Source of the DNA: Nemertoderma westbladi
Lineage: Eukaryota > Xenacoelomorpha > Nemertodermatida > Nemertodermatidae
DNA length: 49,888 nt
Assembly: GCA_032718475.1 (NCBI GenBank)
Contig: JAUCBJ010008869.1
Location: 1 to 49,888 of the forward strand
Reading direction: 5' to 3'
The position numbers and the translations under genes were made by a program. Under the pieces are notes generated by a model, which saw only the letters and a list, made by a program, of their open reading frames with translations, had not been told where the DNA came from and searched no databases. Shown here piece after piece: positions 29,851-41,022 of the stretch (the stretch's first letter is position 1; the number at the start of each line of letters is the position of its first letter).

Positions 29851-31079
29851 TCGCATTATTAGCACGTTACAAGATCACAGTTACAAAATCATAGTTAGGT
29901 ACCGGTAGAATCACATAAATTTTCAGACACATTTGTTAAAAATTATATAATTATTTACTATTGATTAATTAATACTAAATTTATTAATAAATTACACCAT
30001 AGATATAGGTATAAATTAAAATACTAATAAGTCCATGGGAGTAGGTCAATCTTACTTTTTAAATTACCGGTACCGTTTCTTATTTCCTTTCCTACAACAT
30101 TGTGAAAAATATGTATAGTTGGTAAAACTAGAATTTATAATAGTAACTAATCGAATACGAAATAAATTTATTATTAAAACTATTCTAATTTAATTTATTC
30201 AATTCTATTTTTCCTTGAGCCAAGGACGAAGTTAGGGAAATTAATTACATCGAGCGACTAAAGACTTTCCTTGACAGGTTTTCGATTTTCCCTTAACTTA
30301 AAGGTGTTTTTGACATCTATAGGCAAAGACAAAGGTATGCCTAATCACAAATTTTTTTTTAGTAAGTTTCTCACAATTTCACCTTTTTATTGCCACAGCC
30401 ACTCCAATATTAAAAAAATTATAGGATTACCCATAATTCTTAAATGAACCGCCGAAAATCAACCGATTATATTAAATATTACAATAGATATAGAAAAGCA
30501 CCGCATAAATCACCCACACAGAGTCGCAAAATAAACGAGTTTGGTTTGCAGAATATTATGTTTTCACACCTTCAATCGTTTCTAAATGTCTTTGTGCCTC
30601 CTTTAGACCATCTTCCGCCGCTTTAACAGCTTGACCAGCAATATTAACAGTTATTTTAAAAATGTTCGCCCAAACATTTCTGCTCTCTATTGACAATAAT
30701 ATTAAGAGAAATTAGAAAATAATACAAAGTATTTATTAAAAACGTACCTATATGAAATTAATATGTCAATGGAAATTCGAAAAGGTTAGGATGTCTGATT
30801 AGTGAAAGGATCCTTAATAATATTCACTTTTCAATAACATATATAAAATGTAGACTTATACATTAAAGTATAATTATAAAAATTTAAGTTATTAATTTAA
30901 TTATTAGAGCTGTTAATTAAGGAAGGACAAATTTAAACATGAGAGAGAATATAGATTTAAACAATCAGAGAGATCCCTGTACAGGATACACTGAAAGTTT
31001 GAGCTTTGCAACTAATAATATATGATATTAACTAAATAATTACTAAAAATAAAATATCAAAAAGAAAATTAAATCGTAT
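29851..31079. other. Intergenic, no gene seen
   Basis: Very AT-rich. If the repeat-protein gene splices at 31118 (see the 31080-34695 entry), its last exon(s) would lie here on the minus strand, but I cannot point to one. Confidence 0.4.
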
Positions 31080-34000
31080 TTATTGTGAAATGTCGGTTAC
31101 CTTAAAATACAACTTACTTTCAGTTTCAAACATTGTGGTGGTTTCCGATGCATCAACTGTTGTGATGGTTTCAGTTGGATCAACTTGTGTGTTGGTTTCC
31201 GATGCATCAACTGTTATGGTGGTTTCAGTTGGATCAACTGGTGTGTTGGTTTCCGATGCATCAACTGTTATGGTGGTTTCAGTTGGATCAACTGGTGTGT
31301 TGGTTTCTGATGCATCAACTGTTATGGTGGTTTCAGTTGTATTAACTGGTGTGTTGGTTTCAGTTGGATCAACTGGTGTGTTGGTTTCCGATGCATCAAC
31401 TGTTATGGTGGTTTCAGTTGTATTAACTGGTGTGTTGGTTTCAGTTGGATCAACTGGTGTGTTGGTTTCCGATGCATCAACTGCTATGGTGGTTTCAGTT
31501 GGATCAACTGGTGTGTTGGTTTCAGTTGGATCAACTGGTGTGTTGATTTCCGATGCATCAACTGTTATGGTGGTTTCAGTTGGATCAACTGGTGTGTTGG
31601 TTTCCGATGCATCAACTGTTATGGTGGTTTCAGTTGGATCAACTGGTGTGTTGGTTTCCGATGCATCAACTGTTATGGTGGTTTCAGTTGGATCAACTGG
31701 TGTGTTGGTTTCAGTTGGATCAACTGGTGTGTTGATTTCCGATGCATCAACTGTTATGGTGGTTTCTTCAGTTGGATCAACTGGTGTGTTGGTTTCCGAT
31801 GCATCAAATGTTATGGTGGTTTCAGTTGGATCAACTGGTGTGTTGGTTTCAGTTGTATTAACTGGTGTGTTGGTTTCAGTTGGATCAACTGGTGTGTTGG
31901 TTTCCGATGCATCAACTGCTATGGTGGTTTCAGTTGGTTCAACTGGTGTGTTGGTTTCAGTTGGATCAACTGGTGTGTTGATTTCCGATGCATCAACTGT
32001 TATGGTGGTTTCAGTTGGATCAACTGGTGTGTTGGTTTCCGATGCATCAACTGTTATGGTGGTTTCAGTTGGATCAACTGGTGTGTTGGTTTCCGATGCA
32101 TCAACTGCTATGGTGGTTTCAGTTGGATCAACTGGTGTGTTGGTTTCAGTTGGATCAACTGGTGTGTTGGTTTCCGATGCATCAACTGTTATGGTGGTTT
32201 CAGTTGGATCAACTGGTGTGTTGGTTTCCGATGCATCAACTGTTATGGTGGTTTCAGTTGGATCAACTGGTGTGTTGGTTTCAGTTGGATCAACTGGTGT
32301 ATTGGTTTCCGATGCATCAACTGTTATGGTGGTTTCAGTTGGATCAACTGGTGTGTTAGTTTCAGTTGGATCAACTGGTGTGTTGGTTTCCGATGCATCA
32401 ACTGTTATGGTGGTTTCAGTTGGATCAACTGGTGTGTTGGTTTCTGATGCATCAACTGTTATGGTGGTTTCAGTTGGATCAACTGGTGTGTTAGTTTCCG
32501 ATGCATCAACTGTTGTGATGGTTTCAGTTGGATCAACTGGTGTGTTGGTTTCCGATGCATCAACTGCTATGGTGGTTTCAGTCGGATCAACTGGTGTGTT
32601 GGTTTCAGTTGGATCAACTGGTGTGTTGGTTTCCGATGCATCAACTGTTATGGTGGTTTCAGTTGAATCAACTGGTGTGGTGGTTTCCGATGCATCAACT
32701 GTTATGGTGGTTTCAGTTGAATCAACTGGTGTGGTGGTTTCAGTTGGATCAACTTGTGTGTTGGTTTCCGATGCATCAACTGTTATGGTGGTTTCAGTTG
32801 AATCAACTGGTGTGGTGGTTTCAGTTGGATCAACTTGTGTGTTGGTTTCCGATGCATCAACTGTTATGGTGGTTTCAGTTGAATCAATTGGTGTGGTGGT
32901 TTCCGATGCATCAACTGTTATGGTGGTTTCAGTTGGATCAACTGGTGTGTTGGTTTCTGATGCATCAACTGCTATGGTAGTTTCAGTTGGATCAACTGGT
33001 GTGGTGGTTTCAGTTGGATCAACTTGTGTGTTGGTTTCCGATGCATCAACTGTTATGGTGGTTTCAGTTGAATCAACTGGTGTGTTAGTTTCAGTTGGAT
33101 CAACTGGTGTGTTGGTTTCAGTTGAATCAACTGGTGTGGTGGTTTCCGATGCATCAACTGTTATGGTGGTTTCAGTTGAATCAACTGGTGTGGTGGTTTC
33201 CGATGCATCAACTGTTATGGTGGTTTCAGTTGGATCAACTGGTGTGTTGGTTTCTGATGCATCAACTGCTATGGTAGTTTCAGTTGGATCAACTGGTGTG
33301 GTGGTTTCAGTTGGATCAACTGGTGTGTTGGTTTCTGATGCATCAACTGCTATGGTAGTTTCAGTTGGATCAACTGGTGTGGTGGTTTCAGTTGGATCAA
33401 CTTGTGTGTTGGTTTCCGATGCTTCAACTGTTATGGTGGTTTCAGTTGAATCAACTGGTGTGGTGGTTTCCGATGCATCAACTGTTATGGTGGTTTCAGT
33501 TGAATCAACTGGTGTGGTGGTTTCAGTTGGATCAACTTGTGTGTTGGTTTCCGATGCATCAACTGTTATGGTGGTTTCAGTTGAATCAACTGGTGTGTTA
33601 GTTTCAGTTGGATCAATTGGTGTGTTGGTTTCAGTTGAATCAACTGGTGTGGTGGTTTCCGATGCATCAACTGTTATGGTGGTTTTAGTTGAATCAACTG
33701 GTGTGGTGGTTTCCGATGCATCAACTGTTATGGTGGTTTCAGTTGGATCAACTGGTGTGTTGGTTTCTGATGCATCAACTGCTATGGTAGTTTCAGTTGG
33801 ATCAACTGGTGTGGTGGTTTCAGTTGGATCTACTGGTGTGTTGGTTTCTGATGCATCAACTGCTATGGTAGTTTCAGTTGGATCAACTGGTGTGGTGGTT
33901 TCAGTTGGATCAACTTGTGTGTTGGTTTCTGATGCATCAACTGCTATGGTAGTTTCAGTTGGATCAACTGGTGTGGTGGTTTCAGTTGGATCAACTTGTG

Positions 34001-34695
34001 TGTTGGTTTCAGTTGAATCAACTGGTGTGTTGGTTTCAGTTGAATCAACTGGTGTGGTGGTTTTCGATGCATCAACTGTTATGGTGGTTTCAGTTGAATC
34101 AACTGGTGTGGTGGTTTCCGATGCATCAACTGTTATGGTGGTTTCAGTTGGATCAACTGGTGTGTTGGTTTCTGATGCATCAACTGCTGTGGTAGTTTCA
34201 GTTGGATCAACTGGTGTGGTGGTTTCAGTTGGATCAACTTGTGTGTTGGTTTCCGATGCATCAACTGTTATGGTGGTTTCAGTTGAATCAACTGGTGTGG
34301 TGGTTTCAGTTGGATCAACTTGTGTGTTGGTTTCCGATGCATCAACTGTTATGGTGGTTTCAGTTGAATCAACTGGTGTGGTGGTTTCCGATGCATCAAC
34401 TGTTATGGTGGTTTCAGTTGAATCAACTGGTGTGGTGGTTTCAGTTGGATCAACTTGTGTGTTGGTTTCCGATGCATCAACTGTTATGGTGGTTTCAGTT
34501 GAATCAACTGGTGTGGTGGTTTCAGTTGGATCAACTTGTGTGTTGGTTTCCGATGCATCAACTGTTATGGTGGTTTCAGTTGAATCAACTGGTGTGGTGG
34601 TTTCCGATGCATCAACTGTTATGGTGGTTTCAGTTGGATCAACTGGTGTGTTGGTTTCTGATGCATCAACTGCTATGGTAGTTTCAGTTGGATCA
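31080..34695 (-). CDS. Nonapeptide-repeat secreted protein, C-terminal part (cut off by LINE)
   Basis: About 131 nine-residue units on the minus strand, mainly ETNTPVDPT, ETTITVDAS and ETTTPVDST, encoded by a 27-bp tandem repeat. One unit has an extra Glu codon (near 31766). Thr is in great excess with regular Asp/Glu, as in acidic mucin-like or extracellular coat proteins with many O-glycosylation sites; no Cys lies in the array. The last 20 codons are not repetitive and contain a strong splice donor (minus-strand GTAAGT, plus 31112-31117), so the true C-terminus may be in a later exon and the stop at 31080 may be intronic. It lost its N-terminus to the LINE at 34696. The frame is the same as in the upstream part. 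Antisense of the array is also open but is a consequence of the codons used. Confidence 0.75.
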
Positions 34696-36507
34696 CTACT
34701 AGGATCGGCATGCTGCATTGCAGCTGCATTTTTAAGAATGCTGTGCCGGCTTGTCAACAAAATTGCACCGCCACAACTCCCTATCACCCATGACATTTGC
34801 TAGATCATCCGCATCTTTAAGGCCAGTGTCCTTTAAGATGCGTCTCAAGAAAGTCATGGGCTGTCCACCATGCTTATTCACTCCATGAGGCTGCCAAAGT
34901 ACAAGATTATGCACTGGCTGGTCCTCACGGCGAAAGCAATGTCCTGCAAAGCGGAGGCGATTTTGTTCTAGTGTCAAGCTTGGGGGAACCAATGAGACAC
35001 CTCCAATGTTATATAGTGTCTGGTTGGAGATGTGTGCATTGTACTTGACACAATGTACCCGGCGTAGCATTCTTGTGAATGTGCCATCCAGAGATTTGGT
35101 GTCCTCAGCAGTTAGAGCCCAGCATGGACTCCCGTAGAGGAGTACTGGAACTACTGCTGCTCTGAATAATCGGACCTTAAGTTTTCGATTAATTCTAGGT
35201 GACTTCCAAATCCTGGAAAGCCTATTCAAGGCTGCCCATGCCTTTCCCTTACGTATTCGAAGGTCCTCACCTGACTTCCGGATCCATGATCCCAGGTAAC
35301 AGAAGTCGTCCACATGCTCAAGCATACCATCCTTTGAGCTTATGCTCATCCGATCAGAGACTTGCTGAGGACTTTCAAAGTTAACTGTCAGAATTTTGGT
35401 CTTTCTGGAGTTAATAAAAAGACCAACACTAGAAGCAGCATGTTCTAATGAGCTGAGGAGCCGCTGGGCTCCCTCTAATGATTCTGAGAGTACTCCTAAG
35501 TCATCAGCAAAGTCTAGATCAGTTAGGTACTTGGCAGGATTTCCTCGACTTCTGGAGCCAGTAGGTGGAGTTATCATCACCCCATCATCATTATGATGAT
35601 CTAAGGACATGCGTAGAACATAGTCAACCACAATAATGAGCAAGAATGGTGCAAGTGTGTCTCCTTGGAGGACGCCCCATAACACTTCAAATGGTTCTGT
35701 GTCACCATCAACAGTAGACACAAATGTTGTCGAACCATCGTATACTGATCTGATTGCTGCAATAATTTCATCAGGAATCCCATATAATGAAAGTATGCTG
35801 AACATACGTGAGCGAGAGACTGAATCAAAGGCCTTGAAGAAGTCAACAAAGATAACAGCCAGATGCCTGTCTTTCTTTTTTGATAACTCTTCAATTATCC
35901 TTCTAAGTGCCAAAATGGGCTCCATGGTCCCACGACCTTTACGGAACCCATTCTGATTTCCACGTAGCAGTCTCTCAATGGGATCCCTGATGCGATTTAA
36001 TAGAATTCTATTGTATAGTTTTGCAGCAATCGAGATCAATGAGATTCCCCGAAAAGAACCATAGAGTGTTAGGTTGCCCTTCTTGGGAACTGGCACCAAC
36101 TTATTTGTTTTCATTTCTTGTGGGACTCTTGTTGTACGGTACATGTCTACTATGATGGGATAGATGAGCTTTAAACACTCAGGTATTTTAAAGACCTCAG
36201 GGGGAACACCATCTACTCCACTGGCACGATTGGTCTTAATGCTCTTTGCAGCAGCCTTCACTTCTGCAAAGGAGATATCGCCAATGGGAATATCTGGGAG
36301 TACAGACTCAGACACTTTTACTTCTATAAAGTTATCAGGCAATACCCTGTCATTATTGAGGAGCTTTTCAAAGTGGGCTTTCCAACCATTGAGGCGATCG
36401 GCTGGTGATTCAGCCTTAACCTTGGTGGTTGGTTGGCTTTTCCGCCCAGTAAGCAGATTGATCGATTTCCATGATTTCCTACTGCCAGGCCTGATTTCCA
36501 TGCCTGG
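34696..36507 (-). mobile_element. RTE-like LINE, 5'-truncated, inserted in the repeat gene
   Basis: CAGTTGGATCA flanks both sides (34685-34695 and 36508-36518), an 11-bp target duplication. The element lacks the endonuclease domain and starts within the linker before the reverse transcriptase. Its 3' end is ATGCCGATCCTAG plus an extra TAG, with no poly(A), as in several RTE-group elements. Removing element and duplication (1823 bp) restores the nonapeptide frame. Four further copies or scraps occur in this window. Confidence 0.85.
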
Positions 36508-36573
36508 CAGTTGGATCAACTGGTGTGGTGGTTTCAGTTGGATCAACTTGTGTGTTGGTTTCCGATGCATCAA
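34732..36573 (-). CDS. LINE ORF2 fragment: reverse transcriptase and C-terminal domain
   Basis: 613 open codons; the first 22 come from the host repeat read in another frame, so only codons 23-613 belong to the LINE. The reverse transcriptase spans about residues 130-400, with VFVDFFKAFDSV (motif A) and FADD at residues 355-358 (catalytic pair). The C-terminal part has YLGSWI, LLYGSPCWALT and LRFAGHCFRRED, the arrangement seen in RTE-type ORF2. The apyrimidinic endonuclease is absent through 5' truncation. No internal stop is present over the retained part, which suggests a young insertion. It cannot retrotranspose by itself. Confidence 0.85.
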   Translation of the reverse strand: MMHRKPTHKLIQLKPPHQLIQLPGMEIRPGSRKSWKSINLLTGRKSQPTTKVKAESPADRLNGWKAHFEKLLNNDRVLPDNFIEVKVSESVLPDIPIGDISFAEVKAAAKSIKTNRASGVDGVPPEVFKIPECLKLIYPIIVDMYRTTRVPQEMKTNKLVPVPKKGNLTLYGSFRGISLISIAAKLYNRILLNRIRDPIERLLRGNQNGFRKGRGTMEPILALRRIIEELSKKKDRHLAVIFVDFFKAFDSVSRSRMFSILSLYGIPDEIIAAIRSVYDGSTTFVSTVDGDTEPFEVLWGVLQGDTLAPFLLIIVVDYVLRMSLDHHNDDGVMITPPTGSRSRGNPAKYLTDLDFADDLGVLSESLEGAQRLLSSLEHAASSVGLFINSRKTKILTVNFESPQQVSDRMSISSKDGMLEHVDDFCYLGSWIRKSGEDLRIRKGKAWAALNRLSRIWKSPRINRKLKVRLFRAAVVPVLLYGSPCWALTAEDTKSLDGTFTRMLRRVHCVKYNAHISNQTLYNIGGVSLVPPSLTLEQNRLRFAGHCFRREDQPVHNLVLWQPHGVNKHGGQPMTFLRRILKDTGLKDADDLANVMGDRELWRCNFVDKPAQHS

Positions 36574-37507
36574 CTGTTATGGTGGTTTCAGTTGAATCAA
36601 CTGGTGTGTTAGTTTCAGTTGGATCAACTGGTGTGTTGGTTTCAGTTGAATCAACTGGTGTGGTGGTTTCCGATGCATCAACTGTTATGGTGGTTTCAGT
36701 TGAATCAACTGGTGTGGTGGTTTCCGATGCATCAACTGTTATGGTGGTTTCAGTTGGATCAACTGGTGTGTTGGTTTCTGATGCATCAACTGCTATGGTA
36801 GTTTCAGTTGGATCAACTGGTGTGGTGGTTTCAGTTGGATCAACTGGTGTGTTGGTTTCTGATGCATCAACTGCTATGGTAGTTTCAGTTGGATCAACTG
36901 GTGTGGTGGTTTCAGTTGGATCAACTTGTGTGTTGGTTTCCGATGCTTCAACTGTTATGGTGGTTTCAGTTGAATCAACTGGTGTGGTGGTTTCCGATGC
37001 ATCAACTGTTATGGTGGTTTCAGTTGAATCAACTGGTGTGGTGGTTTCCGATGCATCAACTGTTATGGTGGTTTCAGTTGGATCAACTGGTGTGTTGGTT
37101 TCTGATGCATCAACTGTTATGGTGGTTTCAGTTGAATCAACTGGTGTGGTGGTTTCCGATGCATCAACTGTTATGGTGGTTTCAGTTGAATCAACTGGTG
37201 TGGTGGTTTCAGTTGGATCAACTTGTGTGTTGGTTTCCGATGCATCAACTGTTATGGTGGTTTCAGTTGAATCAACTGGTGTGGTGGTTTCCGATGCATC
37301 AACTGTTATGGTGGTTTCAGTTGAATCAACTGGTGTGGTGGTTTCCGATGCATCAACTGTTATGGTGGTTTCAGTTGGATCAACTGGTGTGTTGGTTTCT
37401 GTTGCATCAACTATTGTGGTGGATTCCGTTGCATCAACCCTTTCCAACGGTCTCCCAAATACCGTTGTCACGGAGATTAGAAGTAGAATGCAGATCATTT
37501 TGTTCAT
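36508..37507 (-). CDS. Nonapeptide-repeat secreted protein, N-terminal part with signal peptide
   Basis: Starts at ATG 37507 (context CCAAAATGA) with MNKMICILLLISVTTVFG, a classic signal peptide, then a short RPLERV segment and about 34 nonapeptides of the same type as in 31080-34695. The array enters the LINE at 36507 and the frame stops at 36479, after a few LINE-encoded residues. Together both parts would give about 1,530 residues of almost pure repeat. I recognise no family. Acidic Thr-rich secreted proteins of this design occur as mucins and as extracellular coat or matrix proteins; which applies is inference. As sequenced, the gene is disrupted: a truncated secreted product of about 340 residues, or a null allele. 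Confidence 0.78.
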
Positions 37508-37561
37508 TTTGGTTTAAGTTTTGTTAAAGTTGATCTTCGTTTCCTTGAAATTATGTAAAAT

Positions 37562-37570
37562 GTTATATAA
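37562..37570 (-). promoter_or_regulatory. Possible TATA box of the repeat-protein gene
   Basis: Minus-strand TTATATAAC about 55 bases before the ATG at 37507. The position suits a short 5' UTR; no other core element was seen. Confidence 0.35.
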
Positions 37571-38329
37571 ATTTTAGGGTGGATAATAATAATATTACAA
37601 TGTATTACTACTTGAGAAATTAGTTCACGATAAATGGTACACAACACTGAGGAGTGTGAGTGAATAATCTTAAACCAATATACGATAATAGTATACGAGC
37701 AATAACCCTGGATACAATATAGACTATGGAGTGAATAATGAGTGGACATGACTAGTGTGGAAGGAGTGTTCATTTGGTTACACCTGTAAGTAACAGAGGT
37801 AGTGTGGAGGGTGAACGCTACGCCTACACTTACAATTACACTTACTTGTAGGCAGGTTAGTAAAGAAGCAGGTTATAGAGGCGAGTTCAAATGAACCAAA
37901 ACAATAAACTAGAGATAGGAAACATAATTTAATTGATAATTAGCAGTTTGAGGATCAACAGTCACATGTATTGGCTTACCAGCAGGCCGGTACATAGGTG
38001 ATTTGATATAGATATTTGACGATAGTGACACCTGACCTGGAAAGTTCTTCAACCGCGATCACAGAGATAGTTGATGGAAGATTAAAATCTTCCAAGCGAT
38101 GTTGATAATGTTCTTCGAATACAAAAATCAACAATGACAGAACGGAGCCCTTTTTAAGTGGCAAGATGCTACTCAGTGAAACCCAATGATGGAGTTCAAT
38201 GAACCAGATAATTTTTCAAGATGGTACAGCACCGATCGGATGTGGACAGTCGTAATGGATCGCATCTGCAACGAGTTACAGTACATTGTCCCACGAACTA
38301 TTGATTGACATTACCAGACTAAGCGGAGT
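37571..38329. other. Intergenic, no gene seen
   Basis: Upstream of the repeat-protein gene (minus) and before a LINE copy (plus). It holds the minus-strand dispersed motif at 37862. Confidence 0.4.
37862..37908 (-). repeat. Dispersed 48-bp motif, copy 4
   Basis: On the minus strand: TTTATTGTTTTGGTT, a spacer with CTCGCCTCTA, then TAACCTGCTTCTTT. It lies upstream of the repeat-protein gene. Confidence 0.65.
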
Positions 38330-38895
38330 AATACGTAAGGGAAAGGCATGGGCAGCCTTGAATAGGCTTTCCAGGATTTGGAAGTCACCGAGAATTAATC
38401 GGAAACTTAAGGTCCGATTATTTAGAGCAGCAGTGGTTCCAGTACTCCTCTATGGGAGTCCAGGCTGGGCTCTAACTGATGAGGACACCAAATCTCTGGA
38501 TGGCACATTCACAAGAATGCTACGCCGGGTTCATTGTGTCAAGTACAATGCACACATTTCCAACCAGACACTATATGACATTGGAGGTGTCTCATTGGTT
38601 CCCCAAGCTTGACACTAGAACAAAATCGCCCCCGCTTTGCAGGACATTGCTTTCGCCGTGAGGACCAGCCAGTGCATAATCTTGTGCTTTGGCGGCCTCA
38701 TGGAGTGAATAAGCATGGTGGACAGCCCATGACTTTATTGAGACGCATCTTAAAGGACACTGGCCTTGAAGATGCGGATGATCTAGCAAATGTCATGGGT
38801 GATATGGAGTTGTGGCGGCGCAATTTTGTCGACAAGCCGGCACAGCATTCTTAAAAATGCAGCTGCAATGCAGCATGCCGATCCTAGAGCGGAGT
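38322..38895 (+). mobile_element. RTE-like LINE copy, 558 bp, with 8-bp target duplication
   Basis: 38330-38887 matches the 3' part of the 34696-36507 LINE in the opposite orientation. AGCGGAGT flanks both ends (38322-38329 and 38888-38895). The 3' end GATCCTAG falls exactly at the duplication and so defines the family's 3' terminus. The reverse transcriptase C-terminal region is readable until a frame break near 38609. Confidence 0.85.
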
Positions 38896-39714
38896 GAGAA
38901 TGAACTCGAATTCAAACGAACTATGAATGACAAAGTTAACCAAACGAAGACTGATTCTATCATATCGGGTGAACGACAATTCGATGACGGAAAACAGATA
39001 CCAAGAACTCCACTCGATGGAACTCTCATTGCTGGCATGGTCGGCAGTGTGGAGGAACAAGAGACGCATCAGGAACTTATCTTATGGAAACACCAGCGCT
39101 ACCCCATGCTATCTATGGCGAAGCAGATAGTGGTCTTTGAACAAGAACAGATATGTGACCTTACCCTGTGGGGGGTAGGCGAGCTCTGTTCCCTGGTACT
39201 GTCAGGAGGTCTCTTATAGTGGGTGATGGGGAGAGCAGGATTATGGTTCGGTCTCCGCTCTCCAGAGGCTATAGTTCCATCGGCGGAACAAGCCTACCTC
39301 CAGTAAACCTTAGCAACAGACACCCAAGCAGACAACGATGAGACAATCCGTAACCATCCCAACAACAGGAGGATGGACATGAAAGGAAGATAGCGCTGGT
39401 TCAACCCCCGGTGATGCGCTTTCTCATTTTTTCCATTTCTGAACAACTTATTACAATATCATTCATGAAAGGTAGACAAGATATTTCAGTTGAATAAACT
39501 ATCATTTACATTAAATAACCCAGATAAGTTGGGAAGATAAAATCCAAGCTGTAAAGGAATATACTTTGGGGGAAATTCGAGGGAGTGGACTTGATCTAAA
39601 GTTAGTGTAGGGGTCTTACTATTCTGCAATTCCAGAGAAGTGGAATCTGAGGGATTAAATCCCAGGATTCCATTAGTAATGTGAGCGTGGAGGGAGAGTG
39701 AGGACAGTGTGCAA
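38896..39714. other. Unassigned region
   Basis: There is an open plus-strand frame to 39219 that begins inside the LINE, with no family I recognise. Codon use is not persuasive; it is probably non-coding. Confidence 0.35.
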
Positions 39715-40845
39715 TCAGTTACACGTTCGAGGGGCTTTCGCGCAGCACGAGACTTACTTATGAGATACAGATTAATTTTGAGCGCTTCTACTATATCACA
39801 AACTCGGTATTTAAGAAATTTAACCAAACACCAGTAAATCAAAGAGATGGGAATACCCCCCCCCCCCCCCACACCCTTTAACCTCCGTCTTAATCTGCAC
39901 CACCCCAACCCCAAAGGCGCACGCAGGATTTAAATTTGTGTTTTAAAAGTAATATGTTATATTTATTTTTAATATAACACAGAACTGGAAGCGATTCACA
40001 AATATACAAGCAGCACAAATTTCTAGCAAAAATAATTAAAGATCGCATATTATTTAATTTATTTATACAGTATGATGTTAGACAACCACGACTTTAGAGG
40101 GATTGTGAAATTAATATGAAAACAATAAAATAGGACATGGGGTCTTATTCTCTCAGATACTACCTAGCATTTAGGGCCACTTGGGCCACTGCTAGTACTC
40201 AGGCACTAAGGCCCATTAAAAAAACACAATACCAAATCGATTTTAGTGCTACATAACCCAACCCAACTACCACATAAAAAACTGCACCAAACCATACAGT
40301 AACTACAGGTTCCGGTAAGTATTGCACGAAATAGGCTATCCCATAAATTACGAAAAATATAGGACATTTTGTCCGCCGAAAAGGTAAGTCTAAGTAATAA
40401 ATTTTATAAAAATAAAAGGGTTTCGGAGATTTAAACACTGAACCCTGGGATTCGTTGTTCACCTCATCAGCAGTGTGCCACGAACCCCACCCCTACCCTA
40501 ACAAAACTGCACCACTAAATTAAGACAATGACCAATAAATTAGAAATCATACCGTACCACCAGACACCTAAATGCTAGGTAGTATCTGAGGGAATAAGAC
40601 CCCATGTCCTATTTTATTGTTTTAATTTATTTAACCATCAAAGACATCAATAAACTCAAGGTATTTGTAACATGTTAAACTCATAAAGTAATACATTAAA
40701 TATTTTAGGCGTGGAGGCGACCCAATTTGTAAGAAATATTAAAACTTTCCTTATGCTAATAGTATTGGTACTGAAATATTAATTTATCACATCAACCAAC
40801 TAACACCTCAACGAAATTATTTAGCTATTTATTCTAAAGAATCAC
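39715..40845 (-). repeat. Dispersed 570-bp repeat, copy 2 (interrupted)
   Basis: Reverse-complement match to 12525-13095 at both ends (39715-40065 and 40634-40845), including the homopolymer (C run near 39857-39871). The middle is an insertion. Confidence 0.8.
40056..40633. mobile_element. 558-bp insertion with inner inverted repeats and 10-bp target duplication
   Basis: AATTTATTTA flanks 40066-40623, and copy 1 of the host repeat has a single uninterrupted site. Within it, a 53-bp near-perfect inverted repeat starts AAAACAATAAAATAGG at 40120 and closes at 40623. An extra ~54 bp (40066-40119) lies outside the left arm. No transposase; the class is uncertain. Confidence 0.68.
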
Positions 40846-41022
40846 GATTAAATACTCAGCCAATGATATTGTAAGGTAAACAGACTTTATCGAGATTTGG
40901 CTGAGTTATTAACGTTTAAAATTGAACACAACAGAACAACAGACACACCGATTAAGTTATTGGTACCCGTATGCTAAGCTCGCTTACTTTCGTGGCTCGT
41001 TCCACATCCTCTGTTATAACCG

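Noticed and set aside
31090-34803. A 1,237-codon plus-strand protein and several Trp/Gln-rich ORFs in the same array
   Set aside because: They are antisense or out-of-frame reads of the minus-strand nonapeptide array, which alone has a signal peptide and a proper N-terminus.
40199-40462. 87-codon minus-strand ORF with hydrophobic stretches
   Set aside because: It lies within a non-autonomous insertion and has no homology I recognise; hydrophobicity follows from AT-rich codons.
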